Assembly: GCF_018332695.1 (NCBI RefSeq)
Contig: NZ_BOQN01000156.1
Coordinates: 1 to 64,000, forward strand
Source of the DNA: Paractinoplanes toevensis
GTDB taxonomy: Bacteria > Actinomycetota > Actinomycetes > Mycobacteriales > Micromonosporaceae
DNA length: 64,000 bases
Direction of reading: 5' to 3'
Part shown: in pieces, positions 53,949 through 61,826 of the stretch
Layout of the letters: each line of letters starts with the position of its first letter
How positions within the stretch are numbered: the stretch's first letter is position 1
Translations under genes and position numbers: made by a program
The notes under the pieces: model-generated
What the model was told of the DNA's origin: nothing
Databases searched by the model: none
What the model saw: the letters and a program-made list of their open reading frames with translations, nothing else

Positions 53949-54506
53949 TCAGGAACGACCGAGGTAACGGCCGTCGCGGGTGTCGACCTTGATCTTCTCG
54001 CCGGTGGTGATGAACAGCGGAACGTTCACGGTGGCACCGGTCTCCACGGTCGCCGGCTTGGTGCCGCCGGTGGAGCGGTCGCCCTGCAGGCCCGGCTCGG
54101 TGTAGGTGACCTCGAGGAAGACGCTGGTCGGCAGCTCGATGTAGAGCGGCACACCCTCGTGGGTGGCGACCGTCGCCTCCGCCTCGGGGAGCAGGTAGTT
54201 CGCGTTTTCGCCGACGGTGCCGGCGGGGACGGTGATCTGGTCGTAGGTGTCCAGATCCATGAAGACGAAGTCTTCGCCGTCGAGGTACAGGTATTGCATC
54301 GTGCGCTTGTCGACCGTCGCGGTGTCGACCTTGGTGCCGGCGTTGAAGGTCTTGTCGACGACCTTGCCGGACAGCACGTTCTTCAGCGTGGTGCGCACGA
54401 ACGCCCCACCCTTACCGGGCTTGACGTGCTGGAACTCCACGACGGACCAGAGATCGCCGTCGAGGTTGAGAACCAGGCCGTTCTTAAGGTCGTTCGTGGA
54501 AGCCAT
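53949..54506 (-). CDS. efp: translation elongation factor P
   Basis: EF-P relieves ribosome stalling at proline runs. The 185-residue protein has three beta-barrel domains (about 1-65, 66-128, 130-185). The exposed tip loop of the first reads EFQHVKPGKGGAFVRTTLKN, with the Lys in PGKGG at the position that is modified in other bacteria. No epmA or epmB gene is in the window. It is followed within 2 bases by nusB. Confidence 0.97.
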   Translation of the reverse strand: MASTNDLKNGLVLNLDGDLWSVVEFQHVKPGKGGAFVRTTLKNVLSGKVVDKTFNAGTKVDTATVDKRTMQYLYLDGEDFVFMDLDTYDQITVPAGTVGENANYLLPEAEATVATHEGVPLYIELPTSVFLEVTYTEPGLQGDRSTGGTKPATVETGATVNVPLFITTGEKIKVDTRDGRYLGRS

Positions 54507-54560
54507 GACCTGCCTAAATCCTGGGGAAACTTATCGGTGACCGTCCGAGTTTACCGACGA

Positions 54561-54995
54561 CTACGCCTGGTCGCCCAATTGGGCCAGGTGCTCCAGCGCC
54601 AGTCGGTAACCGTCGACACCCAAGCCCATGATCACGCCGGTGGCAACGGATGAGATGACCGACTTGTGGCGAAACTCCTCGCGGCGGTGGATGTTGGAGA
54701 TATGCACCTCGATGAGGCTTCCGCGCAGCATGGCGCAGGCGTCCCGGATCGCGATGTTGTAGTGCGTCCAGGCGGCCGGGTTGAGCACCACGTGCGCCCC
54801 CGCGTCGGCCGCCTCGTGCAGCCACTTGATCATCTCGAACTCGGCGTCGGTCTGCCGCACCTCGACGTCGACGTCGAGCCGCTTGCCGGTCGTCAGGCAG
54901 AGGTCGACCAGGTCGGTGTAGGTGGTGTGCCCATAGATCTCCGGCTCGCGAATGCCGAGCCGGCCGATGTTCGGACCGTTCAGCACGTAGATCAT
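54561..54995 (-). CDS. aroQ: type II 3-dehydroquinate dehydratase
   Basis: AroQ dehydrates 3-dehydroquinate in the shikimate pathway. The 144-residue type II enzyme has LNGPNIGRLGIREPEIYG (with the catalytic Tyr at YG), NPAAWTHYNIAIRDA (about 73-87) and IEVHISNIHRREEFRHKS (about 93-110), which contains the catalytic His and substrate site. It follows aroB with a 4-base overlap. Confidence 0.96.
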   Translation of the reverse strand: MIYVLNGPNIGRLGIREPEIYGHTTYTDLVDLCLTTGKRLDVDVEVRQTDAEFEMIKWLHEAADAGAHVVLNPAAWTHYNIAIRDACAMLRGSLIEVHISNIHRREEFRHKSVISSVATGVIMGLGVDGYRLALEHLAQLGDQA

Positions 54996-56050
54996 CGCGC
55001 CACCTCCGCATAGGCCTCGACCAGCAGCTCCTCGCTCGGCCCGGTGAGAATCCCCGGCTTCGCCAGGCCGTCCAACACCACGAACCGCAGGGTGGCTGCC
55101 CGCGTCTTCTTGTCGACGCGCATCGCGCTCAGCAGGTCGGTCCAGGCCTCCTGACCGTACGCCGTGGGCAGCCCCACCTGGTCGAGCACCGCCCGGTGGC
55201 GCGCCGCGGTCGCCGCGTCGAGCCGCCCGGACAGCCGGGACAGCGCCGCCGCGAAGATCAGCCCGACCGAGACGGCGTGACCGTGCTTCCAGGTGTATTT
55301 TTCGCGTTTCTCGATGGCGTGCCCGAGCGTGTGCCCGTAATTGAGGATCTCGCGCAGCCCCGACTCCTTGAGGTCGACGCTGACCACGTCGGCCTTGACC
55401 TGGATGGCCCGCTCGACCAGCTCGCGCAGCGTCCTGCCGGCCGGGTCAGCGGCGCCGGCCGGGTCACCCTCGACGAGCTCGAGAATGCGCGGGTCGGCGA
55501 TGAACCCGCACTTGATCACCTCGGCCAGGCCGGCGGTGAGGTCGTCGGGCGGGAGAGTCGTCAGCGCGTCGAGGTCGCAGAGCACCCCGGCGGGCGGGTG
55601 GAACGCGCCGACCAGGTTTTTGCCGGCGTCGATGTTGACCCCGGTCTTGCCACCCACCGAAGCGTCGACCATGCCCAGCAGCGACGTCGACACCGGCACC
55701 CAGCGCACGCCGCGCAACCAGCTGGCGGCGACGAACCCGGCCAGGTCGGTGACCGCTCCCCCGCCAACCCCGACCACCACGTCGGTGCGGGTGAAGCCGG
55801 CCTTGCCGAGCTCGTCCCAGCACTGCGCGGCGACGGCGACGGTCTTGCCGCGCTCGGCGTCGGGCACCTCGATCGGTGTCACGCCGGGCAGCGCGGCGGC
55901 GATGCGCTCGGCCCGCTCCCGCAGCGGCGCCGAGTAGAGCACCGCGACCCGGGCCGCGCCGTCGATCAGCCCCGGCAGCTCGCCGTCGAGATCATTGCCG
56001 ACCAGCACGTCATACGCCCGGTCACCACCCACGTGAATCCGCGTAACCAC
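54992..56050 (-). CDS. aroB: 3-dehydroquinate synthase
   Basis: AroB converts DAHP to 3-dehydroquinate, using NAD and zinc. The 352-residue protein shows GVGGGAVTDLAGFVAASWLR (about 91-110), the NAD loop DASVGGKTGVNIDAGKN (about 128-144), and metal ligands in LAEVIKCGFIAD, NYGHTLGHAIE and WKHGHAVSVGL. The GTG at 56050 gives the conserved start (TRIHVGGDRAYDVLVG). It comes before aroQ and after the divergent Clp-N gene. Confidence 0.96.
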   Translation of the reverse strand: MVTRIHVGGDRAYDVLVGNDLDGELPGLIDGAARVAVLYSAPLRERAERIAAALPGVTPIEVPDAERGKTVAVAAQCWDELGKAGFTRTDVVVGVGGGAVTDLAGFVAASWLRGVRWVPVSTSLLGMVDASVGGKTGVNIDAGKNLVGAFHPPAGVLCDLDALTTLPPDDLTAGLAEVIKCGFIADPRILELVEGDPAGAADPAGRTLRELVERAIQVKADVVSVDLKESGLREILNYGHTLGHAIEKREKYTWKHGHAVSVGLIFAAALSRLSGRLDAATAARHRAVLDQVGLPTAYGQEAWTDLLSAMRVDKKTRAATLRFVVLDGLAKPGILTGPSEELLVEAYAEVAR

Positions 56051-56174
56051 GGCCGCCACCCTATCGGCGGCCCCCGGCGAAACCCGCCGCACCCGGCTGG
56101 GGTTCCACCCCTCGGACGCTTTCGGCGTTGATGGGGTTATATCTTTATGCCCCCAGAGGGGTTACAAAAGTGTC

Positions 56175-56885
56175 ATGCCAAAAATCAACGTGTACCTGCC
56201 CGATGACCTGGCCGACGCGGTCCGCGACTCCGGTGTTCCCGTCTCGGCGATCTGCCAGCGAGCCCTGGAGCAGGCCATCCGCCGCATGCAGGCGATCCGC
56301 GAGGTGAGCCTGAGCGACCTCGACCCGGCGTCGTTCTCGGAGCGGCTGCCGAGCTTCACCGGCCGCCTGGTGATGGCCCTGAGCCTGGCCGCCGACCGGG
56401 CCAAGGCGGCCAGCACCACGATCGTGACCACCGGCGATCTGCTCGGCGGTCTGCAGGCCGAGGGCAGCAACCTGGCCCTGCAGATCCTCACCGCGATGGA
56501 CGTGGCCCCGGCGTCGCTGACCGCCCCGTCCACCCCGGAGCCGGCGGTCGCCGGCGAGGCCCTGCGGTTCAGCAACCCGGCCGCGGTCGCCCTGGAGCTG
56601 GCGGTCGGCGAGGCGGTCGGCTTCGGCCACAACTACGTCGGCTGCGAGCACCTGCTCGTCGCCCTGGCCGGCGAGCCCGACGGCACCGCCGGCGAACTGC
56701 TGCGCACCCGCGGAGTCGACGCCCGGTCCACCCGCCGCGCGGTGGCCGCGGCCCTGGCCGGCTACGTGCACCTGCGCGCCAGCGCCACCCAGGCCCCACC
56801 GGCATCGGCGCTGATGGCAGCCTTCCGCACCGAGCTGGCCCCCCTGATCGAGCGCATCGAACGCCTCGAGGCCCGAGCGAACTGA
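56175..56885 (+). CDS. Clp N-domain protein with ribbon-helix-helix-like N-terminus
   Basis: The 236-residue protein begins PKINVYLPDDLADAVRDSGV, a ribbon-helix-helix-like stretch (about 1-38). Two Clp-N (double helical repeat) segments follow, at about 62-115 (TIVTTGDLLGGLQAEGSNLA) and about 135-205 (GFGHNYVGCEHLLVALAGEP). A short coiled-coil tail ends it. There is no AAA+ ATPase, so it may be an adaptor, an antirepressor-like sensor or a regulator that responds to protein substrates. It is divergent from aroB and breaks the usual aroK-aroB adjacency. Confidence 0.75.
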   Translation: MPKINVYLPDDLADAVRDSGVPVSAICQRALEQAIRRMQAIREVSLSDLDPASFSERLPSFTGRLVMALSLAADRAKAASTTIVTTGDLLGGLQAEGSNLALQILTAMDVAPASLTAPSTPEPAVAGEALRFSNPAAVALELAVGEAVGFGHNYVGCEHLLVALAGEPDGTAGELLRTRGVDARSTRRAVAAALAGYVHLRASATQAPPASALMAAFRTELAPLIERIERLEARAN

Positions 56886-56933
56886 AAGCCGCCGCCCAGT
56901 CGACCGGCCGCTGAGGGCCGGCCGCCGAGGCCC

Positions 56934-57008
56934 GGGCCGACGGGGGCCGGGCCGACGGAGGCCGGGCCGACGGAGGCCGGGCCGACGGAGGCCGGGCCGA
57001 CGCGGGCC
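56934..57008. repeat. five tandem 15-base repeats between Clp-N gene and oxidoreductase
   Basis: The unit GGGCCGACGGAGGCC occurs five times in a row, the first and last with one or two changes (GGGCCGACGGGGGCC, GGGCCGACGCGGGCC). It lies between two convergent genes and has no coding role. Each copy can fold on itself (GGCC arms). Confidence 0.9.
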
Positions 57009-57027
57009 GCCCGGGTGGCGCCGGTGG

Positions 57028-57972
57028 TCAGGCGGCGGGCCGGCGGCCGGCGTTCGCCGGGAGTTCGGTGGACAGGACGATCTTGCCGCGGGTGTGGCGG
57101 GCGGCCAGTTCGGTGTAGGCCTCCCGGACGGCGTCGAGCGGGTAGACCGCGGCTATCGGCAGGACGACGCGGCCCCAGGCGATCTCCTCGGCCATGAAGG
57201 CCAGGATCTCGGCGTCGCTGCCGGCCGAGCTGCCCTCGGTCTTGGCGCCGGCCTTCGCGGCGGCCGGGTAATCGATGATCGTGTTGATGCGGGACGGGTC
57301 GACGCCGAGGTCGACGGCCAGATCGACGTACCCGTTCCCGTACGTGTCGATGACGGCGTCGATGCCGGCGGGCAACCGTTTCGCCAGATCGTCGCCGTAG
57401 GCGACGGGGGTTGCGCCGACCGAGCGCAACCAGGTCGCGTTGGTCTCGCTCGCGATGCCGATCACGTCGGCACCGAGGTTGCGGGCCAGCTGGACCGCGA
57501 GCGAGCCGACGCCGCCGGCCGCGCCGCTGACCACGACCGTCTCGCCGGCCGTGGGCTGCACCGCGCGGACCGCGGCGTAGGCGGTCACGCCGGCCACGAA
57601 GAGACCGCCGGCCCGGATCCAGTCCAGGGCCAGGGGCTTGCGGGTGAGGTGGTCGGCCGGGACCACGACGTGGTCGGCGTGCGAGGAGCGCCAGTCGGAC
57701 CAGCCGAGGACCTCGTCGCCGACCGCGAACTCGGTGACCGAACCGCCCACCTCGATCACGCGGCCGGCGAAGTCGCTGCCCTCGCCGGACGGGAAGGTGG
57801 CCGGCCAGCGGTCGTGCAGCAGGCCCGTGCGGATGGAGATCTCGCCGGGGTTGATGCCGGCCGCGACCACCTCGACGAGGACCTGGTCGGCGGCGGGCCG
57901 GGGTGGTTCGACGTCCTCGATGCGCAGGACGTCGACGTCGCCGTACTGATCGAAACGAACCGCTCGTGACAT
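57028..57972 (-). CDS. quinone-oxidoreductase-like NADP-dependent protein
   Basis: The 314-residue protein is a zinc-free medium-chain reductase: SRAVRFDQYGDVDVLRIEDV near the start, AAGINPGEISIRTG, FPSGEGSDFAGRVIEVG, and the nucleotide loop VVSGAAGGVGSLAVQLAR (about 145-162). It resembles quinone oxidoreductases and NADP-dependent enoyl reductases. The ATG at 57972 is preferred over the longer frame, which is not conserved. It is 16 bases after the aroK stop region and on the same strand, but its function does not relate to shikimate in any clear way. Confidence 0.88.
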   Translation of the reverse strand: MSRAVRFDQYGDVDVLRIEDVEPPRPAADQVLVEVVAAGINPGEISIRTGLLHDRWPATFPSGEGSDFAGRVIEVGGSVTEFAVGDEVLGWSDWRSSHADHVVVPADHLTRKPLALDWIRAGGLFVAGVTAYAAVRAVQPTAGETVVVSGAAGGVGSLAVQLARNLGADVIGIASETNATWLRSVGATPVAYGDDLAKRLPAGIDAVIDTYGNGYVDLAVDLGVDPSRINTIIDYPAAAKAGAKTEGSSAGSDAEILAFMAEEIAWGRVVLPIAAVYPLDAVREAYTELAARHTRGKIVLSTELPANAGRRPAA

Positions 57973-57988
57973 GCGACCAATACTTGCT

Positions 57989-58489
57989 CTACTTGAGCAG
58001 GGTGACGACCTCATCGGCGATGTCGGCTGGATCACGGCCGTCGGTGGCGACCGTGTGGGTCGCCACCGCGGAGTAGAGCGGGCGGCGCTGGTCCAGCAGG
58101 TATTTCAGGGTGGCACGCGGGTTCATCGCGAGCAGCGGACGACCGGCGCCGAGGCCGACCCGTCGCACCGCGTCGGACAGCTCGACCGACAGGTAGACGA
58201 CGGTGTGCCGGCTGAGCAGCTCGCGGGTCTCCTCGCTGAGGATCGCGCCGCCGCCGAGGGCCAGGATGCCGGCGAAATCCGCCAGGGCGGTGGCGATGGC
58301 CGCGCGCTCCAGCGCACGGAAAGCGTCCTCGCCGTCGTCGATGAAGATCTCCGGGATCGGCTTGCCGGCCTCGGCCTCGATGATCGCGTCGGTGTCCACG
58401 AACGGGACGCCGAGCACGCCGGCGACCAGCCCGCCGATGGTGGTCTTGCCGGCGCCAGGCGCACCGACGATCACGGCGATCGGAGCCAT
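57989..58489 (-). CDS. aroK: shikimate kinase
   Basis: AroK phosphorylates shikimate with ATP. The 166-residue protein has the P-loop VGAPGAGKTTIGGLV (about residues 8-22), a Walker-B/substrate region VPFVDTDAIIEAEAGKPI (about 29-46), FALERA-type ALERAAIATAL, and a lid with LGAGRPLLAMNPRATLKYLL. The first codon overlaps the aroC stop (TGATG). Confidence 0.96.
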   Translation of the reverse strand: MAPIAVIVGAPGAGKTTIGGLVAGVLGVPFVDTDAIIEAEAGKPIPEIFIDDGEDAFRALERAAIATALADFAGILALGGGAILSEETRELLSRHTVVYLSVELSDAVRRVGLGAGRPLLAMNPRATLKYLLDQRRPLYSAVATHTVATDGRDPADIADEVVTLLK

Positions 58490-59667
58490 CAGCGGATCAC
58501 CAGGGCGTCCAGGTAGCTCGCCAGGTTGCGGCGGATCTCACCGACCGAGTCGCCGCCGAACTTCTCCACCGCGGCCTCGGCCAGCACCAGGGCCACCATC
58601 GCCTCGGCGACCACCCCGCCGGCCGGCACCGCGCAGACGTCGGACCGCTGGTTGATGGCGGTGGCCGGCTCGCCGGTGACGACGTCGATGGTCTGCAGGG
58701 CGCGGTTCAGCGACGAGATCGGCTTGAGCGCGGCGCGCACCCGCAGCGGTTCGCCGTTGGTGATGCCGCCCTCGAGGCCGCCGGCTCGGTCGGTGACCCG
58801 CTTGACGCCGTCGGGGGTCGGGATGATCTCGTCATGCGCCACCGAGCCGCGCGAGCGGGCCTGGGTGAAGCCGTCGCCGATCTCGACGCCCTTGACCGAT
58901 TGAATGGACATCAGGGCGGCGGCCAGCCGGCCGTCCAACTTGCGGTCCCATTGGACATGGGATCCAAGACCGGGGGGTACGCCGTACGCCAGCACCTCGA
59001 CGATGCCGCCCAGCGTGTCGGCGTCCTTCTTGGCCGCGTCGACCTCGGCGACCATCCGGGCGCTCGCCTCGGGGTCGAGGCAGCGCAGCGGGTCGGCGTC
59101 GATGCGCTCGGCGTCCTCCGGGGTGGGGATCAGGCCGGTCTTGGCGGCCACCGAGCCCAGCTCGATGACGTGCGACACGATCTCGATGCCGAGGGCCTGC
59201 TTGATCAGGGCTTTCGCCACCACCCCGACGGCGACCCGGGCCGCGGTCTCGCGGGCGCTGGCGCGCTCGAGGATCGGGCGGGCGTCGGTGTGCGCGTATT
59301 TCTGCATGCCGGCCAGGTCGGCGTGGCCGGGGCGCGGCCGGGTGAGCGGCTCGTTGCGGGCCTGGGCGGCCAGCTCGGCCGGGTCGACCGGGTCGGCGGC
59401 CATCACGGTCTGCCACTTGGGCCACTCGCTGTTGCCGATCCGGATGGCGACCGGGCTGCCCTGCGTCACGCCGTGCCGGATGCCGCCGATCAGCTCGAGC
59501 TCGTCCTGCTCGAACTTCATCCGGGCGCCGCGGCCGTAGCCGAGCCGGCGGCGCGCGAGATCGCGCCCGATTTCCGCACTCGTCACTTCCACCCCGGCGG
59601 GAACGCCTTCGAGGAGCGCGACGAGCGCCGGGCCATGGGATTCACCTGCGGTCAGCCAGCGCAACAC
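58489..59667 (-). CDS. aroC: chorismate synthase
   Basis: AroC makes chorismate with reduced FMN. The 392-residue tetrameric enzyme shows LRWLTAGESHGPALVALLEG (residues 2-21), RRRLGYGRGARMKFEQDE, the FMN site GSHVQWDRKLDGRLAAALMS and C-terminal RSDVCAVPAGGVVAEAMVAL. It is upstream of and coupled to aroK. The MFS exporter lies 103 bases away in the opposite orientation. Confidence 0.97.
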   Translation of the reverse strand: MLRWLTAGESHGPALVALLEGVPAGVEVTSAEIGRDLARRRLGYGRGARMKFEQDELELIGGIRHGVTQGSPVAIRIGNSEWPKWQTVMAADPVDPAELAAQARNEPLTRPRPGHADLAGMQKYAHTDARPILERASARETAARVAVGVVAKALIKQALGIEIVSHVIELGSVAAKTGLIPTPEDAERIDADPLRCLDPEASARMVAEVDAAKKDADTLGGIVEVLAYGVPPGLGSHVQWDRKLDGRLAAALMSIQSVKGVEIGDGFTQARSRGSVAHDEIIPTPDGVKRVTDRAGGLEGGITNGEPLRVRAALKPISSLNRALQTIDVVTGEPATAINQRSDVCAVPAGGVVAEAMVALVLAEAAVEKFGGDSVGEIRRNLASYLDALVIR

Positions 59668-59770
59668 GGGTCACAGTCTGGCACGCCGCCCCCGCTGCCG
59701 GTCGCGGCCCCGCCGCCGTCCCGCCCACCGGAATGCCGGGCTTCCTTCCAACGGAAAAGATCAGCTGACC

Positions 59771-60994
59771 GTGGCAAAGGTCAGAGGTATGGTCCGGCGC
59801 GTGACCCAGGCCGAGGTACGCCCGAAAGGCGCGCTGCTGATCGTCATGCTCGGCTTCGTCACGGCGATCGGGCCGTTGTCGATCGACATGTACCTGCCGG
59901 CGTTCCCGGCGATCGCCGACGATCTGGGCGTCTCGGCCGCGCAGGTGCAGTTGTCGCTCACCGCCTGCCTCGTCGGCACGGCGCTCGGCCAGCTGGTGTG
60001 CGGGCCGCTCAGCGACCGGTGGGGGCGGCGGCGTCCGGCGATCGCGGGGCTGGCGGCGTACGCAATCCTGTCGTTCTTGATCGCCTTTGCGCCCTCGGCG
60101 CCGATGTTGATCGGCCTGCGGGTGCTGCAGGGGCTGGCCGGCGGGACCGGGATCGTGGTGGCGCGGGCGATAGTGCGGGATCTCCACTCGGGGGTCGAGG
60201 CGGCGCGGTTCTACTCGCGGCTGACGCTGATCTACGGGCTGGCGCCGATCCTCGCGCCGAGCATCGGCAGCGCGGTGCTGCGGTTCACCTCGTGGCACGG
60301 GATCTTCGTGGCGCTCGGGGTGCTCGCCACCCTGCTCACGCTGCTGCTGGCGGTCCGGCTGCCGGAGACCCTGCCGGTTTCGTCGCGCACCGAGGGAGGG
60401 CTCGGGCGGACGCTGCGGCTGGCCGGGCCGCTGTTCCGGGATCGCTCGTTCGTGGGTTACACCGTGGCGCAGGGATTCGCGTTCGGGGCGCTGTTCAGCT
60501 ATCTGTCGAATTCGTCGTTCGTGCTGCAGAACGGCTATGGGCTGTCGCCGACGGTGTTCGGTCTGCTGTTCGGGCTGAATGCGGTCGGGCTGACGGTGAC
60601 GAGCCAACTCAATGCCCGATTGCTGAACCGGTTCGGCACCCGCGTGCTGCTGCTCGCGGCGCTGGCCGTGCAGATTCTCGCCGGGCTGGTGCTGGTCGTC
60701 TCGGCGCTCGCCGGGACGCTGATCGGGGTGGCGGCGGGCCTGTTCCTGCTGGTCTGCACGATCGGCATGGGCCAGCCGAACGCGACGGCGCTCGCCCTGG
60801 ACGGGCACGCCGACCGGGCGGGCACGGCGGCCGCGGTGATGGGTTCCGTGCAGCCGGTCATGGCGGGCGCGCTGGCGTCGCTGGCCGGGTTGGGCGCGAT
60901 CGGCACGGGCGTGCCGATGGCGGTGGTGATCCTCGGTTCGGCGCTGGCCGCCCTGACCACGGTCATGGTGCTGACCCGCGGCGCGCGCCCGTGA
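59771..60994 (+). CDS. Bcr/CflA-type MFS drug exporter
   Basis: The 407-residue protein has twelve predicted membrane helices, with the signature loops GPLSDRWGRRRP between helices 2 and 3 and RAIVRDLHSG after helix 4, as in Bcr/CflA multidrug exporters. GMGQPNATALALDGHADRAGTAAAV near the C-terminal half is typical of the family. The start is uncertain: GTG at 59771, or a GTG 30 bases later. It lies antisense within the aro cluster between aroC and aroE and ends 7 bases from the aroE stop. The exported compound is unknown. Confidence 0.9.
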   Translation: MAKVRGMVRRVTQAEVRPKGALLIVMLGFVTAIGPLSIDMYLPAFPAIADDLGVSAAQVQLSLTACLVGTALGQLVCGPLSDRWGRRRPAIAGLAAYAILSFLIAFAPSAPMLIGLRVLQGLAGGTGIVVARAIVRDLHSGVEAARFYSRLTLIYGLAPILAPSIGSAVLRFTSWHGIFVALGVLATLLTLLLAVRLPETLPVSSRTEGGLGRTLRLAGPLFRDRSFVGYTVAQGFAFGALFSYLSNSSFVLQNGYGLSPTVFGLLFGLNAVGLTVTSQLNARLLNRFGTRVLLLAALAVQILAGLVLVVSALAGTLIGVAAGLFLLVCTIGMGQPNATALALDGHADRAGTAAAVMGSVQPVMAGALASLAGLGAIGTGVPMAVVILGSALAALTTVMVLTRGARP

Positions 60995-61001
60995 GCCGGG
61001 C

Positions 61002-61826
61002 TCAGCGGCGGCTGGCCGCCTCGAACAGGGCCTCGCGCATGGCCGCCTCGGGGGCCGGCGTGACGCCGGTGAACTGCTCGAACTGGCTCAGCGCCTGGCC
61101 CAGCAGCAGGTCCAGGCCGGACACGACAGAAATGCCGGATTTCTCGGCGGCGGCGGCCAGCGGGGTCGGCCACGGGTCGTAGATCGCGTCGAACAGGACC
61201 GTGCCGGGACGCCAGTCAACAGAGGCCGCAAGGTGGTCGGCGGCGCCCTTGGGGACCGTGGAGATCACCGCGTCGGCTTCGAAGAGCTTCGCGGCGTCAG
61301 CCCAGTCGGCGCCGGCCAGCTCCAGGCCGAGCGCGTCGGCAGCCGGCCGCAGCTCCTCCCGCACCGACGGGCGGCGGGTCACCACCGTCACCGACGTGGC
61401 GCCCAGCTCGGCGGCCGCGCCCAGGGCGGCTCGGCAGGTGCCGCCACCACCGAGCACGGTCACCGCCGGCGACGGGCACAGACCGGCGGCCCGGAGCACC
61501 CGGACCATGCCGTACACGTCGGTGTTGTCCGCGTGCCAGGAACCGTCGTCCCGGCGTACCAAAGTGTTGGCCGCACCGGTCGCCCGGGCGACCACCGTGG
61601 CGCTCGCCGCCAGGCGAAGCGCCTCCTCCTTCAGCGGCATGGTCAGCGAGAGCCCGGCCCACTCGGGGCCGAGCCCGCCGATCTGCGCGGCCAACTCCGC
61701 CTCGGCGCACTCGATCGCCACGTAGCTCCAGCCGTCCAGGCCCGCGGCGGCGTAACCGGCGTTGTGGATCACCGGGGAGAGCGAGTGGGCGATGGGTTTG
61801 CCGAGGACGGCGGCTTTCGACGTCAG
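61002..61826 (-). CDS. aroE: shikimate dehydrogenase, CTG start
   Basis: AroE reduces 3-dehydroshikimate with NADPH. The conserved N-terminus TSKAAVLGKPIAHSLSPVIH begins only if the frame opens at a CTG at 61826. That CTG overlaps the mltG stop (CTGA), as an ATGA overlap would in a standard gene. A GTG at 61772 would remove the substrate-binding Ser motif SLSPV. With this start the protein is 274 residues: substrate domain (about 1-100, with MPLKEEAL) and NADP domain with VTVLGGGGTCRAALGA and LDLLLGQALSQFEQFTG. Confidence 0.9.
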   Translation of the reverse strand: MTSKAAVLGKPIAHSLSPVIHNAGYAAAGLDGWSYVAIECAEAELAAQIGGLGPEWAGLSLTMPLKEEALRLAASATVVARATGAANTLVRRDDGSWHADNTDVYGMVRVLRAAGLCPSPAVTVLGGGGTCRAALGAAAELGATSVTVVTRRPSVREELRPAADALGLELAGADWADAAKLFEADAVISTVPKGAADHLAASVDWRPGTVLFDAIYDPWPTPLAAAAEKSGISVVSGLDLLLGQALSQFEQFTGVTPAPEAAMREALFEAASRR

